DNA of 64,000 bases from Prevotellaceae bacterium UBA1391 (GCA_002305265.1 DBQP01000010.1:219126-283125); one strand, 5' to 3'. Counted from the stretch's first letter, positions 37,450 to 46,838 are shown. Notes: generated by a model from the sequence alone, not told the origin. Numbers and translations are program-made.

Positions 37450-39012
37450 TCAGACGCGCCGACGGAGGGTGGCTGCGGGTATCTTCATCTCGTTGCGGTA
37501 CTTGGCCACGGTGCGGCGACTGATGGCCTGGCCGCGTTCCGTCATCAGCTGCGAGATGCGCTCGTCGGAGAGGGGTTCCCGCTTGTCTTCGTGCTCGATG
37601 ATCTCGCTCAGCAGCGGATAGACTTTCGTCTTGAGCACGGCATCGCCCTGCGCATTTTGGCGAGTGCGGAGGAAGAAGTGCTTAAGCGAGTAGAGCGTGC
37701 CGTCGAGCAGGGCGTATTTGCTGTTGACGACACGGGAAATGGTGCTATAGTGCAGTCCGGTGCGCTGCTGAATGTCGGCCAGGCGCATCGGCTTCAGCAA
37801 ACTGTCGTCCTGCGTGAGGAAGAATTCGCGCTGGCAGGCGATGATGGCCTTCAAGGTGCTGGTGAGCGTCTGCTGCCGCTGCTGCAAGGCCGTGATGAAC
37901 ATCTGGGCCGATTCCACCTTCTGCCGCGTATAGAGATACGCCTCACGCTGACTGTGGGTGAGGCGGCCGTCTGCTTTCTGATAGCTGTCGAGCTGCTGCA
38001 GATAATCGGCACTGACACGCAGCGGAGGCACCTCGCCCATGTTGAGCGAGAAGGAGATGGAACTTTCGTGGTCGGTATCGATGATGAAGTCGGGCACGAT
38101 CGTCTGCAGCCGGTCGTCGGCCGCCTCGTGAAGCGAACGCCCCGGATGCGGATTGAGCTTGGCAATGGCATCCATCAAACTGCGGATGGTGTCGTGGTCG
38201 ACATGCAGCGCCTCCGCCAAACGGGCAGGTTCGTTGCGCTCAAAGAGCTTGAAGTGGTCGGCAATGGCCCGCCGCTCCAACTTCAGCATACGCTTTTGCT
38301 GACACAGTCTGGCCGTGTAGCCATCGGTGCCCTTCAGGTTCTCCTCGCACGGCAGCTGCGCCAGCTGGCGGTCGATCTGCAGCAGCAGGCATTCTTGCAG
38401 GTTGCGCGCTCCGATGCCCGCCGGTTCGAACTGCTGCAGCACGTGCAGCGCCGCCTCAATCTCGTCAACGCTGGCTTCTATGTCTTGATAGAAAGCCAAG
38501 TCGTCGGAGATACTCGTCAGCGGACGATCGACAAAGCCGCGCCCGTCCAGCGAACCAATCAAGTACTCGATGAGCTGGCGCTCCCTTTCCGTCACGTCGT
38601 ACTCTCCGATCTGCACCTGCAGCTCCTCGATGAAGCTGCGCGTGTCGCCAATCGGAATCTCGGCTTCGGGCGCCGTACCGCGACTGGTGTAGACCGGGAT
38701 GTCGTCGCCGTCGTAGTTCGTCACGCCCACCACTTCCCCGTCTGCGTTATAAGTGTCCACATTCGGGTCCGCACCGGCGTCGTCCGCGTTATCTGCGTCC
38801 GCATCGCCCGAGAGCGAGAGCTCGCTGTCCGAATCAAGATCTCGCCCTTCCTCCAGCGCCACGTTCTCATACAGCTCGTCACGCACACGTCCCTCCAGGT
38901 CCGTGATGGGCAGTTCCACCAGTTTCACGGTGAGATACTGCTGTGGCGTCAGCGACATCGTTTGCCGCTGTTCCTGCGCTTGTCTTTGTATTTGGCGTTG
39001 CTGACTCATCAT
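37450..39012 (-). CDS. rpoN: RNA polymerase sigma-54 factor
   Basis: Alternative sigma factor that needs AAA+ activators. The 520-residue product has the Q-rich region I (QRQTMSLTPQQYLTVKLVELP), an acidic linker (about 55-125, including SDSELSLSGDADADNADDA), the core-binding region, and the C-terminal DNA-binding part ending in the RpoN box (RRTVAKYRNEMKIPAATLRR). The start is one of two adjacent ATGs at 39012 or 39009. It lies upstream of the PAP2-like gene and downstream of the acidic protein gene, all on the minus strand. Confidence 0.96.
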   Translation of the reverse strand: MMSQQRQIQRQAQEQRQTMSLTPQQYLTVKLVELPITDLEGRVRDELYENVALEEGRDLDSDSELSLSGDADADNADDAGADPNVDTYNADGEVVGVTNYDGDDIPVYTSRGTAPEAEIPIGDTRSFIEELQVQIGEYDVTERERQLIEYLIGSLDGRGFVDRPLTSISDDLAFYQDIEASVDEIEAALHVLQQFEPAGIGARNLQECLLLQIDRQLAQLPCEENLKGTDGYTARLCQQKRMLKLERRAIADHFKLFERNEPARLAEALHVDHDTIRSLMDAIAKLNPHPGRSLHEAADDRLQTIVPDFIIDTDHESSISFSLNMGEVPPLRVSADYLQQLDSYQKADGRLTHSQREAYLYTRQKVESAQMFITALQQRQQTLTSTLKAIIACQREFFLTQDDSLLKPMRLADIQQRTGLHYSTISRVVNSKYALLDGTLYSLKHFFLRTRQNAQGDAVLKTKVYPLLSEIIEHEDKREPLSDERISQLMTERGQAISRRTVAKYRNEMKIPAATLRRRV

Positions 39013-39097
39013 CAAGAGGGTGAAACCAACGAACTGATTATTGAGTGAAAGCCTCTCCGGGCCGCAGCTCAGAGAGGCAATATTGCAGATTCAAGTG

Positions 39098-39439
39098 TCA
39101 GAAGTTCTCGTCTGGCAAAGAGTTGGCATACTCCATCTCTCCCTGCACGACGAACAGGATATCTTCTGGATCGTAGTCGCCCTGCTGCTCGGCCTTCGCC
39201 TTCTTCACGACATGCTCGGCCACTTTCTCCAAATCGATCTCAACATAGCCGTCAGCATCTGCCTGCTGCTCGAACACGTCGGACGTCGTGTAGTAGTCAA
39301 TCATCACATCGAGAAAGTAGTAGAGCTCCTCATCCGTGAACTTGTCTTTGAGGTCTTGCGGCAGGTAGTTTCGGATGAAAGCGATTTCCTGCGCGTCTTC
39401 TTCTGCGTCTCTCAGCAGTTCTTCTTCAATTGCAGACAT
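39098..39439 (-). CDS. conserved acidic hypothetical protein
   Basis: A 113-residue, strongly acidic, soluble protein with no signal peptide or membrane segment. Helical segments such as EEELLRDAEEDAQEIAFIR and FTDEELYYFLDVMIDYY dominate. I do not recognise a named domain, though similar proteins are common in Bacteroidales next to rpoN. It is 85 bp upstream of rpoN, with a clean ATG and good coding character, so I am confident the gene is real but not of its role. Confidence 0.8.
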   Translation of the reverse strand: MSAIEEELLRDAEEDAQEIAFIRNYLPQDLKDKFTDEELYYFLDVMIDYYTTSDVFEQQADADGYVEIDLEKVAEHVVKKAKAEQQGDYDPEDILFVVQGEMEYANSLPDENF

Positions 39440-39617
39440 GGCTTGAGGGTGTTAAAGGGTGAGAACAAGAAGTGATAATAGGCGAGAAAAGCAGGCAGAC
39501 CCGCACGTTTCCCACGCGCTTTCAGCAGCACAGAGGCGCGAACAATTGTTTCCCGACCTGCGTATCAGCAGGCTGGGCACGCCGCACCTACGACGCCGCA
39601 CGCTGCGGGACGGCCAA

Positions 39618-39926
39618 TCAAAGCAGTGCCTTGAGCTTCTCCTCGTATGCGGACTTCACGGTGGCACCGACAATCTTGTCCTTCACCTCACCGTCCTTGA
39701 TGAACAGCACGGTTGGAATGTTGCGGATTCCATACTTGAAAGCCAGATCGTCTGCCTCCTCCACGTCCACCTTACCGACGATGGCACGTCCTTCGTATTC
39801 ATTGGCAAGCTCCTCAATAATGGGAGATACACGCTGGCACGGGCCACACCATGTAGCCCAAAAGTCGAGCATGACCGGCTTGTCCTGAGCGAGAACAGCC
39901 TCAAAATTATCGTTTGTTACAACCAT
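39618..39926 (-). CDS. trxA: thioredoxin
   Basis: Cytoplasmic thiol-disulfide reductant. The 102-residue product has the active site DFWATWCGPC (Cys27 and Cys30), the cis-proline in IRNIPTVLFIKDGE, and the length of a standard thioredoxin. I chose the ATG at 39926 (MVVTNDNFEAVL); an upstream in-frame methionine would add 17 residues not seen in the family. A TATCTTTG box is about 50 bp upstream. About 180 bp of uncoded DNA separates it from the acidic protein gene. Confidence 0.96.
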   Translation of the reverse strand: MVVTNDNFEAVLAQDKPVMLDFWATWCGPCQRVSPIIEELANEYEGRAIVGKVDVEEADDLAFKYGIRNIPTVLFIKDGEVKDKIVGATVKSAYEEKLKALL

Positions 39927-39974
39927 AGAGATGTTTCCTTTCGTTTGTGATATAAATATTGTGTGTAATCTCTG

Positions 39975-39982
39975 CAAAGATA
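39975..39982 (-). promoter_or_regulatory. promoter -7 box for trxA (TATCTTTG)
   Basis: Exact TAnnTTTG match in minus-strand sense, about 50 bp upstream of the trxA ATG. The upstream TTTG element is not clear. Confidence 0.6.
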
Positions 39983-40241
39983 ACGTATTCCGACGACCTA
40001 AAAAAATATATCGCCATCAAAATGTATCCTTCACGAAAGCATTTCAAACAAACAGCGTGCCAGCTCACCACCCGCGCACACGACACTGCCATTTTGCCAT
40101 TTCTCTGCCATTCTTTCCGCCCGTAGCATTCCGCGCCATCCAACTAAATCCGAACCGCACTGCGCACATTCATGATGCTGCCTGCCCCTCTCCACCGATG
40201 ATTCTTAAAAACAGTCGTCCGAAAATAAAAAACGGCTGCCT

Positions 40242-40273
40242 TTTGGAGGAAAATGAAAAAAATTTTATCTTTG
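40242..40273 (+). promoter_or_regulatory. Bacteroidetes promoter for the outer-membrane barrel gene
   Basis: TTTG (40242-40245), 20-bp spacer, TATCTTTG (40266-40273), a full consensus match. Transcription would start near 40280, giving a leader of about 255 nt that is nearly filled by an 87-bp tandem duplication. Confidence 0.78.
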
Positions 40274-40280
40274 CATCGTT

Positions 40281-40454
40281 CACGTCCGAACGCCCTTCCG
40301 CCCAACGTATGCAAGGCTCTGCACAGATTACCCTGTAGCACCCCACGCAGCACAGGCGTCCGGTGCGCACGTCCGAACGCCCATCTGCCCGCCGTCTGCA
40401 CGACCCTGTGCAACCTCCTCTGCGGCAGCCCACGCAGCACAGGCGGCCGGAGCA
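40281..40454 (+). repeat. 87-bp imperfect tandem duplication in a 5' leader
   Basis: A segment starting CACGTCCGAACGCCC at 40281 is repeated from 40368 without gaps. The best-kept blocks are that start and CCCACGCAGCACAGGCG near the end of each copy. The first copy begins at about the predicted transcription start. On the minus strand it gives a repeated open frame (29-residue period), but that frame has no start context or known domain and I do not call it coding. Confidence 0.8.
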
Positions 40455-40534
40455 CACCACCGAGCACGCCGCGCTGGATGCAAACCTACCACAGCAACTA
40501 TTCCATCATTTTCCACTGATAATCCCCCCAGATT

Positions 40535-41152
40535 ATGAATCTCAAGAAATCATTGCTCGTCCTCACGAGCCTGCTGCTCCTTGGAGCGACTAATGCCAAC
40601 GCACAGCTCAAGTTCGGTATCCGTGCCGGAATGGATGTCGAGAAAGCCTCTTTCGACAGCAAGGTGCTCGACAAGGACAACCGCCTGGGCTTCCAGGTCG
40701 GCCCCATGGTACAGCTGGCGCTTCCCCTCACAGGCCTCAACCTGGAGGCCGGTGCCCTCTACCACAACTACAAGGTGAAAGCCACCGTCGAAGACGTGAC
40801 TGAATCCTCCACCCTCCAGTACATCGACGTTCCCATCAGCGCGAACTATGTCATCGGTCTCGGCTCCTTCCTCTCCGTCTACGGACAAACCGGCCCGCAG
40901 TTCTCGTTCAACGTTGGCGACGGCGACATCCTTGGCAAGAGCTATTCGCTCAAGTCCTCCAGCTTCAGCTGGAACATCGGTTGCGGCGTCAAGCTCATCA
41001 GCAAACTCCAGATTGGCTACAACTACAACATCGCCTGCGGACGCACCGCTGATGCCAAGGCAACAGGCATCCTCTGGGATATCGCCACGGACGCCATCAC
41101 CAAAGACGTGAAGCACAACACCCATCAGCTCAACGTCACCTATTTCTTCTGA
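40535..41152 (+). CDS. outer-membrane beta-barrel protein (porin-family)
   Basis: A 205-residue exported protein. A signal peptide (MNLKKSLLVLTSLLLLGATN, cleavage near ANAQ) is followed by about eight alternating beta strands: LKFGIRAGMDVEKASF, GFQVGPMVQLALPL, LNLEAGALYHNY and so on, ending in HQLNVTYFF with the C-terminal aromatic typical of outer-membrane barrels. It matches the outer-membrane protein beta-barrel family common in Bacteroidetes. Its ligand or role is unknown. It has its own consensus promoter and a long leader with an 87-bp duplication, and two hairpins follow. Confidence 0.85.
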   Translation: MNLKKSLLVLTSLLLLGATNANAQLKFGIRAGMDVEKASFDSKVLDKDNRLGFQVGPMVQLALPLTGLNLEAGALYHNYKVKATVEDVTESSTLQYIDVPISANYVIGLGSFLSVYGQTGPQFSFNVGDGDILGKSYSLKSSSFSWNIGCGVKLISKLQIGYNYNIACGRTADAKATGILWDIATDAITKDVKHNTHQLNVTYFF

Positions 41153-41160
41153 CAATCCAC

Positions 41161-41243
41161 ATCGGTGGGTCGGCGTCTCCGCCCTCCCACCGATGAGACG
41201 TTATACGACGGGCGGGGCGGAACGGTGTTCTGTCCCGCCCGTC
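41161..41243 (+). terminator. two hairpins after the barrel gene
   Basis: Stem 1: 41161-41169 with 41186-41194 (9 bp). Stem 2: 41207-41216 with 41234-41243 (10 bp, very GC-rich). Both lie within 90 bp after the stop codon; neither is followed by a long U-run. Confidence 0.55.
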
Positions 41244-41285
41244 TCCACATGGCCCGCCCGCCCACCAGAAACCCTCCCTTAGCTC

Positions 41286-43394
41286 ATGCGCTTTGCCGAC
41301 GTCATCCTGCCCGTTCCTTTCGAGACATTCACATACATCGTCCCCGACGCCCTGTCGGCCGGACTCGTACGTGGTTCCCGCGTCGTCGTCCCGCTGGGCA
41401 AGAACAAGCACTACGCAGGCATCGTCGCACGTCTCCACACCCAGCAGCCACCCGACGTGCAGCTCAAGGAAATCGAGCGGGTGGCCGACGCACAGCCCGT
41501 CGTCAACGAGCAGCAGTTCCAGTTCTGGCAATGGATTGCCGACTACTACATGTCGCCCCTCGGCGATGTCTACAAGGCCGCCTTCCCCTCGCGCCTGAAA
41601 GACGGAGAGGCCCCCACGCCCAAGCGCACGCGGCGCACCATCGTCGACCGCATGGCCGGCCATGCCGGCGCCGGCATCACCCACCCCCTCAGCCCCGCGC
41701 AGCAGACCGCCTTCGACCAGATCGTCCAGCAGTGGGCCAGCGGACAAACCACCGTCCTGCTCCACGGCGTCACTTCGTCGGGCAAGACCGAAATCTATAT
41801 CCACCTCATCCAGCGGGCCCTCGACGCCGGACAGCAAGTGCTCTACCTGCTGCCCGAGATTGCCCTCACCACCCAAATCACCGACCGCCTGCGCCATGTG
41901 TTCGGCAGCCGGCTCGGGGTCTACCACTCCAAGTTCACCGACGCCGAGCGCGAAGCCATCTATCGCCATCAGCTCTCCGCCGAGCCCTACGACGTTATTC
42001 TCGGTGCCCGCTCCTCCATTTTCCTCCCCTTCCAGCGCCTCGGTCTCATCATCGTCGACGAGGAGCACGAGACTTCCTACAAGCAGCAGGATCCGCAGCC
42101 CCGCTACCATGCCCGCAACGCCGCCCTCGTGCTCGCCCGCCAGTTCGGGGCCACCACCCTGCTGGGCACCGCCACCCCCTCCATTGAGACCTACCACCTC
42201 GCCCAAGATGGCCGCTACGGCTACGTTCCGCTCACCGAGCGCTTCCGTGGCCTCGAACTGCCCCGAGTGGAGGTCGTCGACATCAAGCGCTTGCGGTTCC
42301 AGAAGCGCATGAAAGGCGCATTCTCCCCTCGCCTCGTCGAGGCCATCACCGAGGCCCTTTCCCATCGCGAGCAAGCCATCCTCTTCCTCAACCGTCGTGG
42401 TTTCTCCAACCTCATCACCTGCAACCGCTGCGGCTGGGTGCCCCACTGCCAGCATTGCGACGTCAGCCTCACCCTCCACAAGCGCACCCACACGCTCGTC
42501 TGCCACTATTGCGGAGCCGTCTATCAGCTGCCCGAGCACTGCCCGAGCTGCCACAGCTACGACACACCACCCGCCCTCGACACACCTCCCACCTCCCTCC
42601 GCCCCGCGCCCGCCCCGCTCCACGTATCCGCCAGCCACGATGCCCAGGAACGTTTCGTGCCCATCGGCGCCGGCACCGAGCGCATCGAGGAGCAGATTGC
42701 CCGCCTTTTCCCCTCTGCCCGCCTGCTGCGCATGGACCTCGACACCGCCAAGACCCGCACCGCCTACGAGAAAATCGTCGGCGACTTTGCCGCAGGAGAG
42801 GCCGACATCCTCATCGGCACACAGATGGTGACCAAGGGACTCGACTTCGACCACGTGAGCGTCGTCGGCATTCTCGACGCCGACACCATGCTCAACGTCC
42901 CCGACTTCCGCAGCTACGAGCGCACCTTCCACCTCCTCTCGCAAGTGGCCGGACGCGCGGGCCGCAAAGGCCGTCAGGGAACCGTCATCCTGCAGACGCG
43001 CTCCGCCGACCTGCCCCTCATCCAGCAAGTCGTCGACAACGACTACGAGGGCATGTACCGCGACCAGCTCGCCGAGCGCGAGCTCTTCCGCTATCCTCCC
43101 TTCACGCGCCTCATCTACGTCTTCCTGCGCCACCGCGACAACGACATCCTCGAGCACCTGGCCGAAGACTTCGCACAGCTGCTCCGCCAGCGCTTCCCCG
43201 ACATGGTGCTCGGCCCCGACCGCCCCGCCGTCAGCCGCGTCCAGTCGCTCTTCATCCGCAAGATCATGCTGAAAGTGCCTCACACCGCCCCTCCGGCCGC
43301 CGTGCGCCAGACGCTCTACGACACCCAGCGCGCCTTCCTCGAGCGTTTCGCCGCCACCCACGTCAACATTTACTTCGATGCCGACCCCATGTAG
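41286..43394 (+). CDS. priA: primosomal replication helicase PriA
   Basis: Superfamily 2 DNA helicase that restarts stalled replication forks. The 702-residue product has the N-terminal DNA-binding domain (RFADVILPVPFETFTYIVP), Walker A in GVTSSGKTEIYIHLI near residue 165, DEEH near 260 (IVDEEHETSYKQQ), and zinc-binding cysteine pairs CNRCGWVPHCQHCD and CHYCGAVYQLPEHCPSC. The helicase C-terminal part follows (LIGTQMVTKGLDFDHV, QVAGRAGRKGRQG). Between the last zinc cysteine and the ...GAGTERIEEQI motif is a Pro/Ala/Ser-rich insert of about 30 residues that most PriA proteins lack. Confidence 0.96.
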   Translation: MRFADVILPVPFETFTYIVPDALSAGLVRGSRVVVPLGKNKHYAGIVARLHTQQPPDVQLKEIERVADAQPVVNEQQFQFWQWIADYYMSPLGDVYKAAFPSRLKDGEAPTPKRTRRTIVDRMAGHAGAGITHPLSPAQQTAFDQIVQQWASGQTTVLLHGVTSSGKTEIYIHLIQRALDAGQQVLYLLPEIALTTQITDRLRHVFGSRLGVYHSKFTDAEREAIYRHQLSAEPYDVILGARSSIFLPFQRLGLIIVDEEHETSYKQQDPQPRYHARNAALVLARQFGATTLLGTATPSIETYHLAQDGRYGYVPLTERFRGLELPRVEVVDIKRLRFQKRMKGAFSPRLVEAITEALSHREQAILFLNRRGFSNLITCNRCGWVPHCQHCDVSLTLHKRTHTLVCHYCGAVYQLPEHCPSCHSYDTPPALDTPPTSLRPAPAPLHVSASHDAQERFVPIGAGTERIEEQIARLFPSARLLRMDLDTAKTRTAYEKIVGDFAAGEADILIGTQMVTKGLDFDHVSVVGILDADTMLNVPDFRSYERTFHLLSQVAGRAGRKGRQGTVILQTRSADLPLIQQVVDNDYEGMYRDQLAERELFRYPPFTRLIYVFLRHRDNDILEHLAEDFAQLLRQRFPDMVLGPDRPAVSRVQSLFIRKIMLKVPHTAPPAAVRQTLYDTQRAFLERFAATHVNIYFDADPM

Positions 43395-43448
43395 GCCGAC
43401 CAGCATTCCCTCCCCTTCCCTCCCTCATCCACCTTAATCTCTCAAGCC

Positions 43449-44696
43449 ATGCGAACGATCACACTCCGACTCATCACCGCCGCGCTCCTGCTCCTGCCGC
43501 AGGTCAGCCAGCACAGCGTAGCGCAGCGACGCCCGCTCGTCTATCGCAGCGAGAACACCGCACCGGCCGCCAAGCCCATCCCCCTGCTCGAGATGATGCA
43601 GCTGCCCATCCGCCCCATCCTCCCCGACCCCTTTGCCTGGTACGACGGCAGCGGCCGCTCCACCGACTTCAAGGACTGGGAACGCCACCGCGGTGAGATC
43701 ATCCAGCTGCTCGAGCACTACGAAATCGGGCAGAAACCACGCGTCGGCAAGCAAGACGTAAAGGCATTCCTGCGCAACGACACCCTCTTCGTCGACGTCT
43801 CCGTCGGCCCCGAGATACTCCGCCTCACCGCCGCCATCCACTATCCCAAAGGCCAGCGCAAGCCCCGCAAGAGCCGCGGCTGGCCAGCCGTCATCGGAAT
43901 CATGGCGCCCTACGGCCAGTTGCCGCAGCACCTCTTCGAGGAACGCGGCGTCGCAGGCATCGCCTTCAACTTCTCGCAAGTGATGAAGCACACCCAGGTG
44001 CGGGGCACGGAGCCCATCAACCGCCTCTACCCCGAACTCACCTACATGGGCGCCTACTCCGCTTGGTCGTGGGGCGTGAGCCGCATCATCGACGGCCTCG
44101 AGCAAGTGGCGCGCCAGGCCCGCATCGACCTCACCCACCTCGGCGTCACCGGCTGCTCCTTCGCCGGCAAGATGGCCCTCTTCGCCGGTGCGCTCGACGA
44201 GCGCATCGCGCTCACCATCGCCCAGGAGCCCGGCGGTGGCGGCGTCAACGCCTGGCGCGTGAGCGAGACACAAGGCAACGTCGAGCGCGTGGGCAACACA
44301 AGCTACGCGTGGTTCATCGAGCGCATGCGCCAGTTCGCCGGCCCCAACGTGAGCCGCCTGCCGCTCGACCACCATCAGCTCACGGCGCTCATTTGCCCGC
44401 GCGCCCTGCTCGTCCTCGGCAACCCCGACTACCAGTGGCTCTGCGACCAGTCGGGCTACGTGTCCTGGCACGCCGCACGCCACGTCTGGCAGACCTTCGG
44501 CATCGCCGACCGCGTCGGCCTCTCCATCCAGGGCGGACACGGCCACTGCCAGCTGCCCGAGAGCCAGTACGACCACGTGGCCGCCTACATCGACCGCTTC
44601 CTGCTCGACAAGAAAGCCGACACCAACATCCTCCACGCCCCCATGTTCCAGCAAGTAGACTACCGCATGTGGGCACCCTGGCTCGACGAGCACTGA
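43449..44696 (+). CDS. CE15-like carbohydrate esterase (glucuronoyl esterase family)
   Basis: A 415-residue exported alpha/beta hydrolase with a signal peptide (ITLRLITAALLLLPQVSQHS). The nucleophile motif GCSFAGK (Ser237) fits the GCSxxGK signature of CE15 glucuronoyl esterases, which cut ester links between lignin and glucuronoxylan. It is followed by AQEPGGGGVNAWR, also characteristic, and a late GGHGHCQLPESQY likely with the catalytic His. An upstream EHYEIGQKP segment is common in the family. The substrate in this organism is uncertain. It precedes pafA and GH31 genes on the same strand. Confidence 0.82.
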   Translation: MRTITLRLITAALLLLPQVSQHSVAQRRPLVYRSENTAPAAKPIPLLEMMQLPIRPILPDPFAWYDGSGRSTDFKDWERHRGEIIQLLEHYEIGQKPRVGKQDVKAFLRNDTLFVDVSVGPEILRLTAAIHYPKGQRKPRKSRGWPAVIGIMAPYGQLPQHLFEERGVAGIAFNFSQVMKHTQVRGTEPINRLYPELTYMGAYSAWSWGVSRIIDGLEQVARQARIDLTHLGVTGCSFAGKMALFAGALDERIALTIAQEPGGGGVNAWRVSETQGNVERVGNTSYAWFIERMRQFAGPNVSRLPLDHHQLTALICPRALLVLGNPDYQWLCDQSGYVSWHAARHVWQTFGIADRVGLSIQGGHGHCQLPESQYDHVAAYIDRFLLDKKADTNILHAPMFQQVDYRMWAPWLDEH

Positions 44697-44748
44697 ACCA
44701 TCAGCCTCCCGGCCGCCGCACACCCACTCGGCCGCCGCACGCCCCTGC

Positions 44749-44785
44749 GGGAAGGGCCCACCGGCATTCCCCCCAGGCCCTTCCC
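44749..44785 (+). terminator. hairpin after the esterase gene
   Basis: A 10-bp stem (44749-44758 with 44776-44785) about 50 bp after the stop codon, without a following U-run. Confidence 0.5.
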
Positions 44786-44871
44786 TCCGCCCCCACGCAT
44801 GGGGCGCCGCGCATCCCGCCGCGCCCCACGCACCCTGATACTTCCGATTTCTGAACTTCAATCCTTATTAC

Positions 44872-46539
44872 ATGCACATCAGAATCTTCCTCACGCTCCT
44901 CCTCCTGCTCTGCAGCATGCGTGCCGCCACACAGCCACGCAAGGACATCCCCGAACTCCAGCGCCCGCGCCTCGTCGTCGGCCTCGTCATCGACCAGATG
45001 CGCTGGGACTATCTCACCCGCTTTGCCGACCGCTACGGCGACGGCGGATTCCGCCGACTCATGCGCGAGGGCTACAACGCCAACCGCACGCTCATCAACT
45101 ACCTGCCCTCCATCACCGCCGTCGGCCACTCCGCCATCTACACCGGCAGCGTGCCGGCCCTGAACGGCATCGTCGGCAACAGCTTCTACGAAAACGGGCA
45201 ATATGTCTACTGCACGGACGACTCCACCGTCACCAGCCTCGGCACCACCGACGCAAACAACCGCCCCACTCCCCGCGACGGAGCCGGCCTCCAGTCGCCC
45301 CACCAGCTGCTCAGCACCACCATCGGCGACGAGCTGCGCATGGCCACCAACTTCCGGTCGCGCGTCATCGGCATCAGCATCAAGGACCGCGCCTCCATCC
45401 TTCCCGCCGGCCACAGCGCCAACGCAGCCTACTGGCTCGACTCGCGCACCAACCGCTTCATCACAAGCAGCCACTACATGAGCCGCCTGCCCCAGTGGGT
45501 CGAGCGCTTCAACGCACAGAACCTCGGCGAGAAATACATGAAGAATCTGACACCCGGCCAGAAGTCCCAAGCCCCCTGGCCCCTCCTCTACGACGCCAAA
45601 ACCTACATCCAGAGCGCACCCATCGGGCAATCCTGGGAAGCCACCCTGCGCCACGACCTGCGCTATTCGCCCTGGGGCATGACCATCACCTTCGACATGG
45701 CGCGCGCAGCCATCGCCGGCGAAGGACTCGGCCGCAATCCCAGCGGCGACACCGACCTGCTCGCCCTCAGCATCTCCTCCACCGACATGATCGGCCATGA
45801 GCTCGCACCCAACTCCATCTGGATGGAAGACCTCTACCTGCGGCTCGACCAGGAAATCGCAGCCTTCCTCACCTATCTCGACGAGACCGTCGGCAAAGAC
45901 CAGTACACCCTCTTCCTCAGCGCCGACCACGCCAGCATGCACAACAGCGCCTGGAGCCGCGAGCACCGCATGCCCGGCGTCGACGTCCACACCGGCATCA
46001 TCACCCAGACGCTCAACCAGCTCCTGCGCCAGCGCTTCCCCGACCTCAAGACCAACCCCGTGCGCGGCATCTCCAACCTCCAGGTCGTCTTCGCCGACGA
46101 AGCCCTCCGCTCCCCCCACTACGCCGACATCCTCTCGGCCGCCTGCACATGGCTCGGACAGCAGCCGGAGATCGCCTACGCCTTCCCGCTCGCCCAGATT
46201 CCCACCTACCTCCCCGAACCCGTCCGCACGATGGTCATCAATGGCTACAGCCCGCAGCGCGGCGGCCACATCCAGCTCATCTACCGCGCCGGCGCCATGG
46301 AAGACAGCGCCAGCGAAGCTGACTTCCGGAAGCCCGGCCACATCCGCACCGGCACGACTCACTCCCTCTGGTCGCCCGACGACACGCACATCCCCCTCAT
46401 CTTCTTCGGCTTCGGCGTCGACCACGCCTGGGACAACACCACCCGTCACATCACCGACATCGCCCCCACCATCTGCGCCCTGCTCAACATCCAGCAGCCC
46501 AGCGCCTGCGTGGGCGAAGCCATCCCGCTCCGCCGATAG
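44872..46539 (+). CDS. pafA: PafA-type alkaline phosphatase
   Basis: Exported phosphate-irrepressible alkaline phosphatase of the nucleotide pyrophosphatase/phosphodiesterase superfamily. The 555-residue product has a signal peptide (MHIRIFLTLLLLLCSMRAAT) and LVVGLVIDQMRWDYLTRF with the first metal-binding Asp. The putative nucleophile Thr82 lies in ITAVGH, with Asn103 in GIVGNS, and the Lys171/Arg173 pair in IKDRASILPAGH matches the phosphate-binding Lys/Arg of characterised PafA. FLSADHASM and DTHIPLIFFGFG supply later metal ligands. The spacing of Thr, Asn, Lys and Arg supports monoesterase activity. A strong terminator follows. Confidence 0.93.
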   Translation: MHIRIFLTLLLLLCSMRAATQPRKDIPELQRPRLVVGLVIDQMRWDYLTRFADRYGDGGFRRLMREGYNANRTLINYLPSITAVGHSAIYTGSVPALNGIVGNSFYENGQYVYCTDDSTVTSLGTTDANNRPTPRDGAGLQSPHQLLSTTIGDELRMATNFRSRVIGISIKDRASILPAGHSANAAYWLDSRTNRFITSSHYMSRLPQWVERFNAQNLGEKYMKNLTPGQKSQAPWPLLYDAKTYIQSAPIGQSWEATLRHDLRYSPWGMTITFDMARAAIAGEGLGRNPSGDTDLLALSISSTDMIGHELAPNSIWMEDLYLRLDQEIAAFLTYLDETVGKDQYTLFLSADHASMHNSAWSREHRMPGVDVHTGIITQTLNQLLRQRFPDLKTNPVRGISNLQVVFADEALRSPHYADILSAACTWLGQQPEIAYAFPLAQIPTYLPEPVRTMVINGYSPQRGGHIQLIYRAGAMEDSASEADFRKPGHIRTGTTHSLWSPDDTHIPLIFFGFGVDHAWDNTTRHITDIAPTICALLNIQQPSACVGEAIPLRR

Positions 46540-46677
46540 CGCGCTGCATCGCCTCCCCGGCCCTTCAGCTCCGCCGCCGGCCCCTGCCGACGCCGCCCCA
46601 CGGCACAGGCGGCAGCCTCGGCGCGCAGCACGCCGAACGACCGATTTCTTCGATGGAATCGAAAAGCCATATCTCCT

Positions 46678-46714
46678 GAAAAGTGCCATTTCTCTCGATG
46701 AAATGGCACTTTTC
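46678..46714 (+). terminator. strong terminator after pafA
   Basis: A perfect 15-bp stem (46678-46692 with 46700-46714), 7-nt loop, then AACAUUUUU. It is about 140 bp after the stop. Confidence 0.85.
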
Positions 46715-46747
46715 AACATTTTTACCACGACGTTTCAACATTTGCGC

Positions 46748-46778
46748 TTGGAGGCGACGCGCAATCCCCCTATCTTTG
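46748..46778 (+). promoter_or_regulatory. putative promoter for the GH31 gene
   Basis: TTGG (46748-46751), about 19-bp spacer, TATCTTTG (46771-46778). The -7 box is a full match and the upstream element a partial one. The transcript would carry the 22-bp-period array at 46839 in a leader of about 310 nt. Confidence 0.65.
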
Positions 46779-46838
46779 CCGTCAGAAATGCCGCCTCGGC
46801 GCACGTGGCCCGCACCACCCCGCGCCCTGCATGAAAAC

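Noticed and set aside
40144..40467. Minus-strand open frame with a 29-residue repeat in the leader of the barrel gene
   Set aside because: It is a by-product of the 87-bp duplication (a multiple of three); composition is Arg/Cys-rich and no homologue or start context is evident.
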